Of a stretch of DNA of 64,000 nt, positions 46,023 to 56,540 are shown piece after piece. Position 1 is the stretch's first letter, and each line of letters starts with the position of its first letter. This DNA comes from Ryuthela nishihirai (lineage: Eukaryota; Arthropoda; Arachnida; Araneae; Heptathelidae): positions 16,658,001-16,722,000 of the forward strand of contig JAWZYU010000001.1 in the NCBI GenBank assembly GCA_038380435.1, read 5' to 3'. A model generated the notes under the pieces. The model was not told the DNA's origin and did no database searches. It saw only the letters and a list, made by a program, of their open reading frames with translations. The translations under genes were made by a program, and so were the position numbers.

Positions 46023-46606
46023 ATTTCATTTTTAGTAGTAATACCAGCTAATACTAAAACACAAAGATAAATGTCTTCGCAATATTTTTTTTTAGTTTGT
46101 AATGTTTTTATACCACTAAATTATTGTTTTACCCCTAATCTCATTATTAATGTCAACACTGGCAAAGCCAAAAAAATGATGTTGCTTTTTTTTTTGGAAA
46201 AAGAGATGCGACAAAAATGAAATGCCGGTTAAAAGAAGAAAAAAATGATATAGCTAAAGTGTTTTATAATTACTTCTGAAAAACATTACCACTAAATAGA
46301 ACTCAGTCAATAAATACACTAGGTTGGGTTTATTTGTATCTCGGAGGAGTGCTTCAAAAGATCGCTCTTTTCAAAAGATCACTCTTTCTTTCTACTAATA
46401 TATGATATCGTTTGGTCAAAACGTGATGACATGATCGTCACTAATTTGGTGATCTGTTGATTTTTTGGCATATATTTTGAAAACGCTAGTGGCATTAAAA
46501 CTGCGTTCCGCAGGCCATTTTCAAAGGTTCCGCAAATGGCCAAATAATATAATAGGCTCCCTCTGTGTAACATGCCCCGGTTGCCAGATCGTTAAAGGGA
46601 AACTAT
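46023..46606. other. No recognisable feature
   Basis: AT-rich. TAGGTTGGGTTTATTTGTATCTC at about 46320 may be a SINE1 tail scrap. Nothing else recognised. Confidence 0.45.
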
Positions 46607-47166
46607 AAAAACAGGTCTACCACCTATAAAACAGGTCTACCACCTATAAGAAATCAATTTCTTGCAGATAATCTACCTCTATTAACAATTTGATTAGTAA
46701 TCTGGCTACCTGAATTGAATCTAACATCCTTTGATTTACCTTAAGGGTATTAGAATAATCAAAGTTGGTATTAGGTTGCAATGTAGAGCAGTGGTTCTCA
46801 ACCTTTTAGGCTTCACATACCCGCTCGTAATGTGTATGTAACTGGCGTACCCCTTATACAGGTAAAAAAATACCCCCTCAAGCAGCTGCTTGCCACAGAG
46901 GTCTGACAGGAGCCTATCAGTTTATATGCCACAGTAGAAGGTCTGAGAGGATGGCAGGACCTCAGCAGAAAAACGACACATACATCCATGCCTTACCCGG
47001 GGCTCGAACCCAGGTCCCTTAGATTGGCAGCCAAGCGCGCTAACCACTCGGCCACGGGACGGCTTATACAGGTATAGATAGATAAAACTAAAGTATAATA
47101 ATGCCAACTTAGTGACTTTATTACTAGATCTAGCGACTTTTGAGCTCTCACGACGTACCCCCAAAT
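46607..47166 (+). repeat. Duplicated segment, copy 2, with SINE2 insertion
   Basis: Matches 44955-45308 (with an extra tandem ACAGGTCTACCACCTATAA at the start), including the left end and interior of the hAT element; the hAT right end is not present. SINE2 interrupts it at 46865-47062. Confidence 0.9.
46865..47062 (-). mobile_element. SINE2 full-length copy with exact TSD
   Basis: 198 bp; on the minus strand it runs from CCGTCCCGTGGCCGAGTGG to the TATTTTTTT tail. TSD CTTATACAGGTA at 46853-46864 and 47063-47074. The paralogous empty site at 45200-45225 confirms both ends. Confidence 0.96.
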
Positions 47167-47235
47167 ATAAGTCGAATTGTATTTTAAAAGAATATGACAG
47201 GTTAGTTTTCGTTGAATGGCAACTTCACTTCATCG

Positions 47236-47607
47236 TGGGGCTGGGGTGGCTCAGTCGGTAGCGTGCCAGTCTCGTAATCTGTAGTTACCAGGTTCGAGTA
47301 ACGCTTGGGCCAATGTTGACATTTATCTCCGCAAAACTCTCCGCCCGAATCACAATCAGTAGGGGACTCCGTAGGCCTTGGAAAGGCTTCCGTCCGTCGG
47401 ATGGAACGTTAAGCCGTGGCCCCGAATGCGGGAGAGCCATGCCCGTGCACGTTAAAGAACACGCTGGGTGGCCTACCACCTGTCTCTCAACAACTGTCCA
47501 GTGGATCCCCTCCCCCCAACCTTCTCTGAGCCCTCATAGTCCTTGTGACCTGATCATTTAGCCCATTGTATACAAAAAAGTGCACAGGGGTAAAACAAGC
47601 CAACCCA
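47236..47607 (+). mobile_element. SINE1 copy, moderately old
   Basis: Complete but diverged, with a GGGGCTGGGGTGGCTCAG head and a 14-bp loss at CTGGGTGGCCTACC. TSD TTCATCGT flanks it (about 47228-47235 and 47613-47620). Confidence 0.92.
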
Positions 47608-47772
47608 TTTCATCGTTAGAGTGAATAATTAGAACTTCTGATAATCTATGTAGTATTTTACTAGATTATAAGAAGATTAATTTTCATTGAATGGCAACTT
47701 GGTTGCACCGTCACAGTAAACAGTTCGTATGTAACGTTTCAATGGTTTTAATCAAGTAAATTATAGTAGTGT

Positions 47773-48161
47773 TTTGTTGGGTTGTTGTTCTACCTCTGAG
47801 TGGCACTTTTTTGCACACCATGGGCTAAATGACCAGGTAACATGGACCCCGAAGGCTCAGAGAAGCTTGGGGGAGGGGACCCACTGGAATAGCTGTTGGG
47901 AGACAGATGGTAGCCTCCGTCAAGGCCATCCAGCGTGTTCTTTAACGTGCACAGGGTATGGCTCTCCCGCACACGGAGCCACGGCTTAATGTCCCATCTG
48001 ACGGACGACGGCCTTTCCAAGCCCATCGGTGTCCCCTACTGACCGTGGGCAGGGCGGGGAATTTTGCGGAGATAAATCTCAACTCTGACCCAGCTGGGAT
48101 TCGAACCTGGGAACTACAGATTACGAGCCTGGCGCGCTACCGACTGAGCCACCCCCGCCCC
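47773..48161 (-). mobile_element. SINE1 full-length copy
   Basis: Complete element. TSD AGTAGTGT at 47765-47772 and 48162-48169. Confidence 0.94.
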
Positions 48162-48169
48162 AGTAGTGT

Positions 48170-48640
48170 GTTGTGAAATACTTTCCGGGATAAGATGCAT
48201 TTTTAAAGAAATTGATTTTGTATTAAATTTTAAACTCCATTTCTTGTGATGGACAAAACATTAAGTTTGGAAAATGTTTTATGTTACAATGGAAATTTTA
48301 AAGCACCGTTTTACCTGCCCCGATGATAAGGGACCTATATTGCAAACTAGAGACAGGGCTCCTAGTTTGCAATAATAATCAATAAAATCGAGCATAAATT
48401 TTTGAAAATATTGTTTGTTTATGTAAAGAAAAGGTTATGTTTTGAAAAGTTGAAACTGATTTCTGCACTTGAAAAGTAAACTTTTACTCTATATGGGTTC
48501 CGCGATAAGTCAGATTTGGTCATAAGGGTTCACCAGATGTTAAGAGTTTGAAGACCACTTGTTGAAGCTTTTAATGAAGTTCTCTGCTATGACCGTAACC
48601 AGACCGGATATAGAAAAAAAAATCAAGGGGTGGATGAGAG
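48170..48640. other. No recognisable feature
   Basis: AT-rich sequence; nothing recognised. Confidence 0.5.
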
Positions 48641-48757
48641 CAAGAAACACAATCGAGGAGGAAAGATGAAAAAGAGGGAGGGCAGACAAGAAACACAATC
48701 GAGGAGGAAAGATGAAAAAGAGGGAGGGCAGACAAGAAACCCAATCGAGCAGGGGAA
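48641..48757 (+). repeat. Purine-rich 58-bp tandem repeat, two full units
   Basis: CAAGAAACACAATCGAGGAG followed by GAAAGATGAAAAAGAGGGAG is repeated twice, with the start of a third unit. Open frames across it are by-products. Confidence 0.9.
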
Positions 48758-48983
48758 ATGTAAGGGGCCGGGAGGGTGAAGACGACTGGATTTCCAATGC
48801 ATTTCCCACTCCGTTTTACAGGTATTTAAAACATTTCTTGAAAAATGCATGGAATATAAATAAGTTTAATAATTTTTGCCTCCATTACTTTTACTAGTAT
48901 CCGGAAGGGGGGTGGGGAGTTATTCCTCTACCCTAGATCCAGCTCTGGCCGTAACTACCAGTAGGAGTGCGAAATGTTACGTT

Positions 48984-49055
48984 TTTTTGGTGTTTTACCT
49001 CTGAGCAGCACTTTTTCTTTTGCACAAAATGGATTAAATGGCTAGACAATTGTTT
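48984..49055 (-). mobile_element. SINE1 3'-end fragment
   Basis: TTTTACCTCTGAGCAGCAC and TGCACAAAATGGATTAAATGG match only the last ~65 bp of the family in reverse. Confidence 0.75.
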
Positions 49056-49464
49056 TGCCCAAATTAATCGTTTCTTGCTTAGAATTCCTCAACTATATTT
49101 ACTGAAGTAGATTACTTAAATAAATGACTCACAGTTTACTTTCTCTTGCGTGGTGTAGCTATTTAAATGTATTTATGAATGCCTCTTGTAATCTGTTTAT
49201 GTTCAAAGTGTTTTATGTCTGTTTTATATTCAACCATCTATCTCTCCCTTTCGCGCAGGCTTATTAATTAAAATTTGGATATGGTTTCGCTTTTCATTGT
49301 CATCAACTTCGCTTTTGCTCGATTTTCAAACGACTATCCGAACACAAAAAATTAAAAGTTTTTGGAGTTAAAATATGCCTGTCTCGATTTAAACCCTGTG
49401 AGAAACACTATTTACTTACTACAGAACTAAATACAATTTAAGTTTCCATAGTGACGCTACTATC
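49056..49464. other. No recognisable feature
   Basis: AT-rich sequence; nothing recognised. Confidence 0.5.
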
Positions 49465-49476
49465 AGACTTCTATTA

Positions 49477-49861
49477 GGGGTGGGGGTGGCTCAGTCGTTA
49501 GCGTGCCAGGCTCGTAATCTGTAGTTCCCAGGTTCGAGTCCCAGCTGGGTCAGCGTTGAGATTTATCTCCGCAAAATTCCCCGCCCTGCCCACGGTCAGT
49601 AGGAGACACCGATGGGCTTGGAAAGACCGCCGTCCGTCGGATGGGACGTTAAGCCGTGACCCCGTGTGCGGGAAAGCCATACATGTGCACGTTAAAGAAC
49701 ACGCTGGATGGCCTTGACGGGAGGCTACCATCTGTCTCCCAACAGCTGTTCCAGTGGGTCCCCTCCCCCAACCTTCTCTGAGCCTTCGGGGTCAATGTGA
49801 CCTGGCCATTTAGCCCATGGTGTGCAAAAAAGTGCCACTCAGAGGTAAAACAACCCAACCA
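49477..49861 (+). mobile_element. SINE1 full-length copy
   Basis: Complete element. TSD AGACTTCTATTA at 49465-49476 and 49862-49873. Confidence 0.95.
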
Positions 49862-49997
49862 AGACTTCTATTAAAATTGTTTTCGTAGAGATGCGACTAC
49901 ACCGTGTAGGGCAAATAATGGAAGCCACTGATGCAGTGGGTTATTGGCAATGTCAGTATCTACTGTCACAGCAGCGCTTCCCATTCTTTCAGCAACA

Positions 49998-50713
49998 CAG
50001 TGGTTCCCAACCATTTAGGTTAAGCGACTCCTTCACGCTTTCCAATACTCCCTAAAAGGAAAAGCTGAAAATTGGGAGCTCTTCCTAAAGCTCACTCTTT
50101 ATGGAATTCAAAATATTTTTTTTCTTCTATAAAACTACTTGAAATAACATTTATCGTACATATAAACTTACGAGTACTTTTAATCTATGAATTTCCATGA
50201 ATTCTATGAATAGCATGGATATACAAAATTAGCTGAAAAAAGAAATTAGTTTGCCCTGAGTGGGAATCGAATCTCCGTCTCCCAGAAGCATTTCAGGCGT
50301 AATAACTGCTAGAATCTGTTATGACGCCTGGCATGTCAAGTTTGCATCCGATAGATGATGATTTTTATTTTACTTTTGAACTTGGGTCTCCTTTTTCATT
50401 TATTTTTTACTACTTCACGAACAGAGTTTATTTCTTAAAGTCTTAAATATCTTAGTCACGGGTCTAGATAAAAAAAAAACCTGGCACGGTTCTGGGAGAT
50501 GTGGGATCGAATCCCACTCAGAGTAACCAATTTTTTTCAGCTAATTATATCAAGTGTTTCTTGTCTACAGAACGTTTCCTGTGATATTTTATTACTGAAT
50601 ACATATCTAAGAACTATTCGACATTCTATTAAATCTCTTTCGACCAAGAATCTCAAGAAAATACCCCACTAACTTCCTACCAAACTTCTAAAACACTCAC
50701 TTGGGAATCACTG
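49998..50713. mobile_element. Candidate hAT element with internal fold-back
   Basis: Left end CAGTGGTTCCCAACCATTTAG and right end CACTTGGGAATCACTG form hAT-like inverted termini 716 bp apart. An 8-bp TSD is not visible, so the pairing of these ends is tentative. The right end is also the target of the SINE1 at 50721. Confidence 0.4.
50226..50548. repeat. Inverted repeat with tRNA B-box-like arms
   Basis: The left arm (about 50226-50295, TTAGCTGAAAAAAG to GAGTGGGAATCGAATC) matches the reverse complement of the right arm (about 50482-50548, TGGGATCGAATCCCACTC to TTTCAGCTAA) at roughly 75%. Each arm holds GATCGAATCCC-like sequence in a tRNA-like context, suggesting two opposed copies of a third tRNA-derived repeat. 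Confidence 0.65.
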
Positions 50714-50720
50714 TTCGAAT

Positions 50721-51111
50721 GGGGCGGGGGTGGCTCAGTCGGTAGCGCGCAAGGCTCGTAATCTGTAGTTCTCAGGTTCGAGTCCCAGCTGGGTCAGCGT
50801 TGAGATTTATCTCCGCAAAATTCCCCGCCCTGCCCACGGTCAGTAGGGGACACCGATGGGCTTGGAAAGGCCGCCGTCCGTCGGATGGGACGTTAAGCCG
50901 TGGCCCCGTGTGAGGGAGAGCCATAACCTGTGCACGTTAAAGAACACACTGGATGGCCTTGACGGGAGGTTACCATCTGTCTCCTAACAGCTCTTCCAGT
51001 GGGTCCCCTCCCCCAACCTTCTCTGAGCCTTCGGGGTCCATGTGACCTGGCCATTTAGCCCATGGTATGCAAAAAAAGTGCCGCTCAGAGTTAAAACAAC
51101 GCAACCCAACT
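50721..51111 (+). mobile_element. SINE1 full-length copy
   Basis: Complete element. TSD CACTGTTCGAAT (50709-50720) / CACAGTTCGAAT (51112-51123), partly made of the hAT-like end. Confidence 0.94.
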
Positions 51112-51123
51112 CACAGTTCGAAT

Positions 51124-51896
51124 ATCTAAACTTTCAAACATCACTACTAAAAAGAATCGACTGCATCAGGGTCACTTTTTATTCCTACTTCTTCCGATGC
51201 ACAAAGCAGCAAAATACGTTTACAGTATATGAACAATTTATGACTTTTAAGAGCAAAATCATTTTAGCAAGGCTTATGATTTACATATTTATGATTCACA
51301 TGTAGTCGTCTTTGTGAGCTTCTTTAATGTTTCATACTAATCTACCATTATCTCCATAGACTACATGTTAAAATGAGAAAGACGAGAGGCTACCGTTCCT
51401 AATCCATCTTCTCTTCTTAACGTATAGTCTACGGGAGAAATCCGCCTCTTCTTGCAAGGCCCAACAACGCATTTACCATACAAAGCGAAGTGTACGTGTC
51501 CTTAAATGGATGACTATAAAATGTTGATAAAGTATTCGGGAAAATATTAAAAAAGAAATTATACTCTAAATATTATTCCGTTATTCAGCAATTTTGATCG
51601 TTGTTGCAAACTTTTTAATATTATTCAAAATGTTTTTATTACGTATCGACGTAACATTCCACCTGAAACACGCCTAAAAGAGCTAATTATTATATCTGCA
51701 GTATTGCGTGTTAGGTCGTTGTGAATCTAATTTCGAACCTCTATAGCTTCTAAAATATGCATTTAATGAGGAATGTGACTAAAGAGAAAGTTCATAATCA
51801 AATCTATTTAAATCTCGATTTTCAACCACAGACGTTCAGTATTTAAAGAATTATATAAACTAGAATATTTCAGAACGGTAATGCGTATGAGAATTT
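51124..51896. other. No recognisable feature
   Basis: AT-rich sequence; nothing recognised. Confidence 0.5.
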
Positions 51897-51908
51897 GCAG
51901 AGAAATGA

Positions 51909-52433
51909 GGGGGGTTGCTCAGTCGGTAGCGCGCCAGGCTCGTAATCTGTAGTTCCCAGGTTCGAGTCCCAGCTGGGTCAGCGTTGAGATTTATCTCCGC
52001 AAAATTCCCCGCCCTGCCCACGGTCAGTAGGGGATACCGATGGGCTTGGAAAGGCCGTCGTCCGTCGTATGGGACGTTAAGCGGTGGCCCCGTGTGCGGG
52101 AGAGACATACCCTGTGCACGTTAAAGAACACGCTGGATGGCCTTGACGGGGGGCTACCATCTGTCTCCCAACAGCTGTTCCAGTGCCCTCCCCAACCTTC
52201 TCTGAGCCTTCAGGGTCCATGTGACCTGGCCATTTAGCCCACGGTGTGCAAAAAAGTGCCGCTCAGAGGTAAAACAACCCAACCTTGACGGGAGGCTACC
52301 ATCTGTCTCCCAACAGCTGTTCCAGTGGGTCCCCTCCTCCAACCTTCTCTGAGCCTTCAGGGTCCTGTGACCTGGCCATTTAGCCCACGGTGTGCAAAAA
52401 AGTGCCGCTCAGAGGTAAAACAACCCAACCCAA
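51909..52433 (+). mobile_element. SINE1 copy with re-copied 3' half
   Basis: A full SINE1 (51909-52283) is followed directly by a second copy of its last ~150 bp (52284-52433, TTGACGGGAGGCTACC to CAACCCAACCCAA). A single TSD, GCAGAGAAATGA (51897-51908 and 52434-52445), encloses both; none lies between. Confidence 0.95.
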
Positions 52434-52692
52434 GCAGAGAAATGAATTAAAACTTAAGTATTGTTTCAAGTCAACTAATAAAATAAGATACGTTTTAGAA
52501 ATTTACTTAATTTCAATATTAGATAATTATGAATGATTTTATAAAACCAGATAATTTATTATTAAATATTCCAGCTTTCATAACTCTTTAGATGTTTAGC
52601 GAATATTGTTGAAAATCGAGATTTAAATAAATTTGATTATGATCTTTAACTTATACACAACTTTCCATTAATTGGATATTTTATAAGTTATA

Positions 52693-52897
52693 AATAAATA
52701 AAAAATAAATACCCCCTCAAGCAGCTGCTTGCCACAGAGGTCTGACAGGAGCCTGTCAGTTTATATGCCACAGTAGGATATCTGAGAGGATGGCAGGATC
52801 TCATCAGAAAAACGACACACACATCCATGCCTAATCCGGGGCTCGAACCCAGGTCCCTTAGATCAGTAGCCAAGCGTGCTAACCACTCAGCCACCGG
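52693..52897 (-). mobile_element. SINE2 copy
   Basis: Full-length, with the usual head, body and tail. TSD AAGTTATA at 52685-52692 and 52898-52905. Confidence 0.93.
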
Positions 52898-52905
52898 AAG
52901 TTATA

Positions 52906-53271
52906 GCGCTTCAAAATTAAATTCCCATGAACATAACATTGAAATTCTCTAATATTTTGGTTGCGCAGTATATATAAAAAAGGACATTTTAACAGATTCC
53001 CCCCCCCCCTTTACTGAGACATCATTCCGAAAAACTGATTTGACTTCCTAAATATCAATAATTAAATTAATTGCAAAAACATATTTCGTTCTTTTTGAGC
53101 AATGTTTTGTACCTTCTGTTTATTAATGTTTGCGCAGAAGCGAACGTTTCCTTTCCCTTGATAAAGAACGAAATTCCTCCGAGCGGTACTGGAGTACTGA
53201 TATCGATTATTTGTTTTTTTTTTTTTATTCTCTCAGACTGCTAAAGGATTAATCGTCGTTACTCTGGAATT
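52906..53271. other. No recognisable feature
   Basis: AT-rich with short C- and T-runs; nothing recognised. Confidence 0.5.
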
Positions 53272-53283
53272 TTCTCTGCAGGT

Positions 53284-53643
53284 TGTTGGTTGTTTTACCT
53301 CAGAGCGGCACTTTTTTTGCACACCATGTACTAAATAGCCAGGTCACAAGTACCCTGAAGGCTTAGAGAAGGTTGGGGGAGGAGACAGAGGGTAGCCTCC
53401 CGTCAAGGCCATCCAGCGTGTTCTTTTACATGCACAGGGTATGTCTCTCCCGCACACGGAGCCACGGCTTAACGTCCCATCCGATGGACGGCGGCCTTTC
53501 CAAGCCCATCGGTGTCCCCTACTGACCGTGGGCAGGGCGGGGAATTTTGTGGAGATAAATCTCAACGCTTACCCAGCTGGGACTCGAACCTGGGAACTAC
53601 AGATTACGAGTCTGGCGCGCTACCGACTGAGCCACCTCCGCCC
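53284..53643 (-). mobile_element. SINE1 copy with small internal deletion
   Basis: Ends complete; about 25 bp around CCCACTGGAACAGCTGTTGG are missing near 53382. TSD TTCTCTGCAGGT (53272-53283) / TTCTCTGTAGGT (53644-53655). Confidence 0.94.
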
Positions 53644-53747
53644 TTCTCTGTAGGTATGCAGCAAAACCCTGCATTAATCGCTTTAGGTTTTTATTCAGGA
53701 AATATTTATTATAATTGAGATAGCGTTGATCTCTACTAACTGTGTTC

Positions 53748-53890
53748 AAGTTTGCATCCGAGTGATGATGATTTTTATTTTCTTTTGAACTTGGGACTAC
53801 TTTTTCATTAATTTTTTTACCACTTCGCGAACAGAGTTTATTTCTTGAAGTCTAAATATCTAAGTGCACGAGTCTATATAAAAAATAAAA
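53748..53890 (+). repeat. Dispersed repeat, second copy of 50336-50471
   Basis: CAAGTTTGCATCCGA, GATGATGATTTTTATTTT, CTTTTGAACTTGGG and CGAACAGAGTTTATTTCTTG run in the same order at both places, with about 85% identity by eye. Function unknown. Confidence 0.8.
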
Positions 53891-54522
53891 ATGGTCAGGG
53901 TCGCAAATGTGATCATATATTAGATTCACGACGAAGCCACTTTTTATCTGAAAATTACAAGTTTTCCGGCAAAATTGTCGGAATTCGCTGACATGTTAGT
54001 GATATGAACGGTTTCAAAATTTATATGGGAAAAAGGCCCAGTATCGTCGCAGTTACCGTTGCTCAATAAATAATAATAAAAATAATTTATTTTCTGTATA
54101 ATTAAATGCACAGAAGGGTCAAATGGTTCTACTTCTTTCTTGTCCACTTGAAAAAGAGAAATCGAAAGCAAAAAACTGTACAATAGTTGACTTTGGTAGC
54201 AACAAAGTTCATCCTGAGGTTCAGAAAGTAAAGCATAGAAGAAATGGTGACAAGTTCACTTCTTTCAATTTTATGCTGAAACTCTAATGCTGGCGAAAGT
54301 ATCACATCAGTAGGAAGTTAGTTTCAAACTATCCCTGTCCTACAGACAAAAGGACGATATTTACAATTTTTCTTGGTCAGTGGAATGTTAATACACAAGG
54401 AGTGTCTTCTGGTTTTGCTACTTGGAATTTTTAGCAAAGGATGTTGGATATCCTGGTGAGTTGTCCCATAAATGAGTTTATGGCAGGTTTCCAGTCCACT
54501 TCAAGCCTTCCCTATTCCTATG

Positions 54523-54904
54523 GGGTGGGGGTGGCTCAGTCGGTAGAGCACCAGGCTCGTAATCTGTAGTTCCCAGGTTCGAGTCCCAGCTGGGTCAGCG
54601 TTGAGATTTATCTCCGCAAAATTCACCGCCCTACCCACGGTCAGTAGGGGACACCGATGGGCTTGAAAAGGTCGCCGTCCTACGGATGGGACGTTAATCC
54701 GTGGACCCGTGTGCGGGAGAGCCATACCCTGTGCACGTTAATGAACACGCTGGATGGCCTTGACGGGAGGCTACCATCTGTCTCCCAACAGCTGTTCCAG
54801 TGGGTCCCCTCCCCCAACCTTCTCTGAGCCTTCGGGGTCCTTGTGACCTGGCCATTTAGCCCATGGTGTGCAAAAAAGTGCCGCTAAGGGGTAAAACAAC
54901 CCAA
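54523..54904 (+). mobile_element. SINE1 full-length copy in LINE B
   Basis: Complete element. TSD CCCTATTCCTATG (54510-54522) / CCCTATTCCTGTG (54905-54917). It interrupts the post-RT part of LINE B. Confidence 0.94.
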
Positions 54905-55410
54905 CCCTATTCCTGTGAATGGACACTAAGATTTGCCAGCCTTTGTTCGTATGTCAAGATGAAGTAACTTGGTAATCTTCTAGTGAACTATCTATGAGAC
55001 CTTTCTAACGATAGAATATAACAGGCCTTGAGTGAGCTGCAAACTGGCGAAGCATATTCCAGTATGGGTCTAGCATATGTATGTGATGAAGGCATTGACA
55101 AGGATAGTTTGGTTGCATTTCTGATAGAATCATGCTAGCGATGCGAAGGCATTGGTAGCAACTTTCTTGCAATAGAGGAAAAATGACATAGTCTCGTTGA
55201 ACGTGACGCCAAGAGCAGAAAGTTTGAGAACACTCTAGAGGGAACTGTTTCTAATATGATAGTTTTAGTGATAGTTCTGATCCAAAATAATTGGCTGTCG
55301 ATTTAATTGTCGAGATAGAGAGTTCGTGAAGTATGTTCCATCCCAGAATATTGTTACAAGCCGTCTTTAATTGGTCTTGGTATTGTTGTGTCACTGTAAC
55401 CTGGAAATAT

Positions 55411-55800
55411 ATGTGGGGCGCGGGTGGCTCAGTCGGTAGCGCGCCAGGCTCGTAATCTGTAGTTCCCAGGTTCGAGTCCCAGCTGGGGCAGCGTTGAGAT
55501 TTATCTCCGCAAAATTCCCCGCCCCGCCCACGGTCAGTAGGGGACACCGATGGGCTTGAAAAGGTCGCCGTCCGTCGGATGGGACGTTAAGCCGTGGACC
55601 CGTGTGCGGGAGAGACATACCCTGTGCACGTTAAAGAACACGCTGGATGGTCTTGACGGGAGGATACCATCTGTCTCCCAACAGCTGTTCCAGTGGGTCC
55701 CCTCCCCCAACCTTCTCTGAGCCTTCGGGGTCCATGTGACCTGGCCATTTAGCCCATGGTGTGCAAAAAAGTGCCGCTCAGAGGTAAAACAACCAACCAA
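55411..55800 (+). mobile_element. SINE1 full-length copy in LINE B
   Basis: Complete element. TSD CTGGAAATAT at 55401-55410 and 55801-55810. It sits just after the catalytic motif of LINE B. Confidence 0.95.
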
Positions 55801-56216
55801 CTGGAAATATTTGATGTCATTCGAAAAGATGTTATTCGTTATCGGGCAAAGAATATCTGGAACGTTAAATATCAAAAAATTAATGTCTCAAGCACTGCTC
55901 CCTGAACAACTTCGCTTGTGACACTTTTGACTGGTTACAATCCATCACTAACTCGGATTTGTAGTGTTTGGTCGAGAGCTATGCTTGGATCAGCTTAACT
56001 AGTTTATTCAGAATCGCATATTTAAGGAGTTTCTTACAAAGAATTGGTCTTTTAACTTTGTCAAATATCTTTTTAAAGTCCAAGTAATTCAAATATCGAA
56101 GGGTTCATTCTTGTATGTGAAGGGTGACTAATAACGGATATATCAAAGCAATTGAATAGTTGGAAATCTCCCAGTAACGAGGTCGTGGGTTTGGAATCCC
56201 AACCGCCTCAAAAAGA

Positions 56217-56456
56217 ATTGGGCGGGAATGGCTCAGTGGGTAGCGCGCCAGGCTCGTAATCTGTAGTTCCCAGGCTCGAGATCCAGCTGAGCCAGCGTTC
56301 CGAGTCATTTTTTCGGCTATCATCTGTCTCTCAACATCTGTCCAGTGGGTCCCCTTCCCCCAATCTTCTCTGAGGCCTCGGGGTCCTTGTGACCTAGCCA
56401 TTTAGTCCATTGTGTGAAAAAAATGTCGCCCAGAGGAAAAACAATCAACCCAGGAA
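56217..56456 (+). mobile_element. SINE1 copy with ~145-bp internal deletion
   Basis: The head (56217-56300) joins directly to TATCATCTGTCTCTCAAC and the 3' part, skipping the conserved centre. The tail ends AACAATCAACCC. No clear TSD. It lies between two RT motifs of LINE B. Confidence 0.9.
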
Positions 56457-56540
56457 CGAATCGGAACTGCTCAACGGGAATGAGGTTGTGGAGTAAAAGA
56501 AAGTTCAATAACTTGACTAAGATGCATATTTCCATGAATT

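Larger units (their letters stand above)
54195..56540 (-). pseudogene. LINE B relic (Jockey/CR1-like), split by three SINE1s
   Basis: Minus-strand motifs occur in RT order across the SINE gaps: NLIPVEQFRFVPG (56530-56450), LDFKKIFDKV (about 56085-56050, motif A), VQGAVLETLIFLIF and FSNDIKYF (about 55905-55810, motifs B and C, where FADD has become FSND), FSNFLLLASRSTRLCHFSSIA (about 55230-55160), YARPILEYASPVC (about 55080-55040), LPSYFILTYEQRLANL (about 54990-54940), and a C-terminal TRRHSLCINIPLTKKN (about 54405-54355). Numerous stops and shifts. The same set of blocks defines CR1/Jockey-group LINEs. The 5' endonuclease part was not found. Confidence 0.78.
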
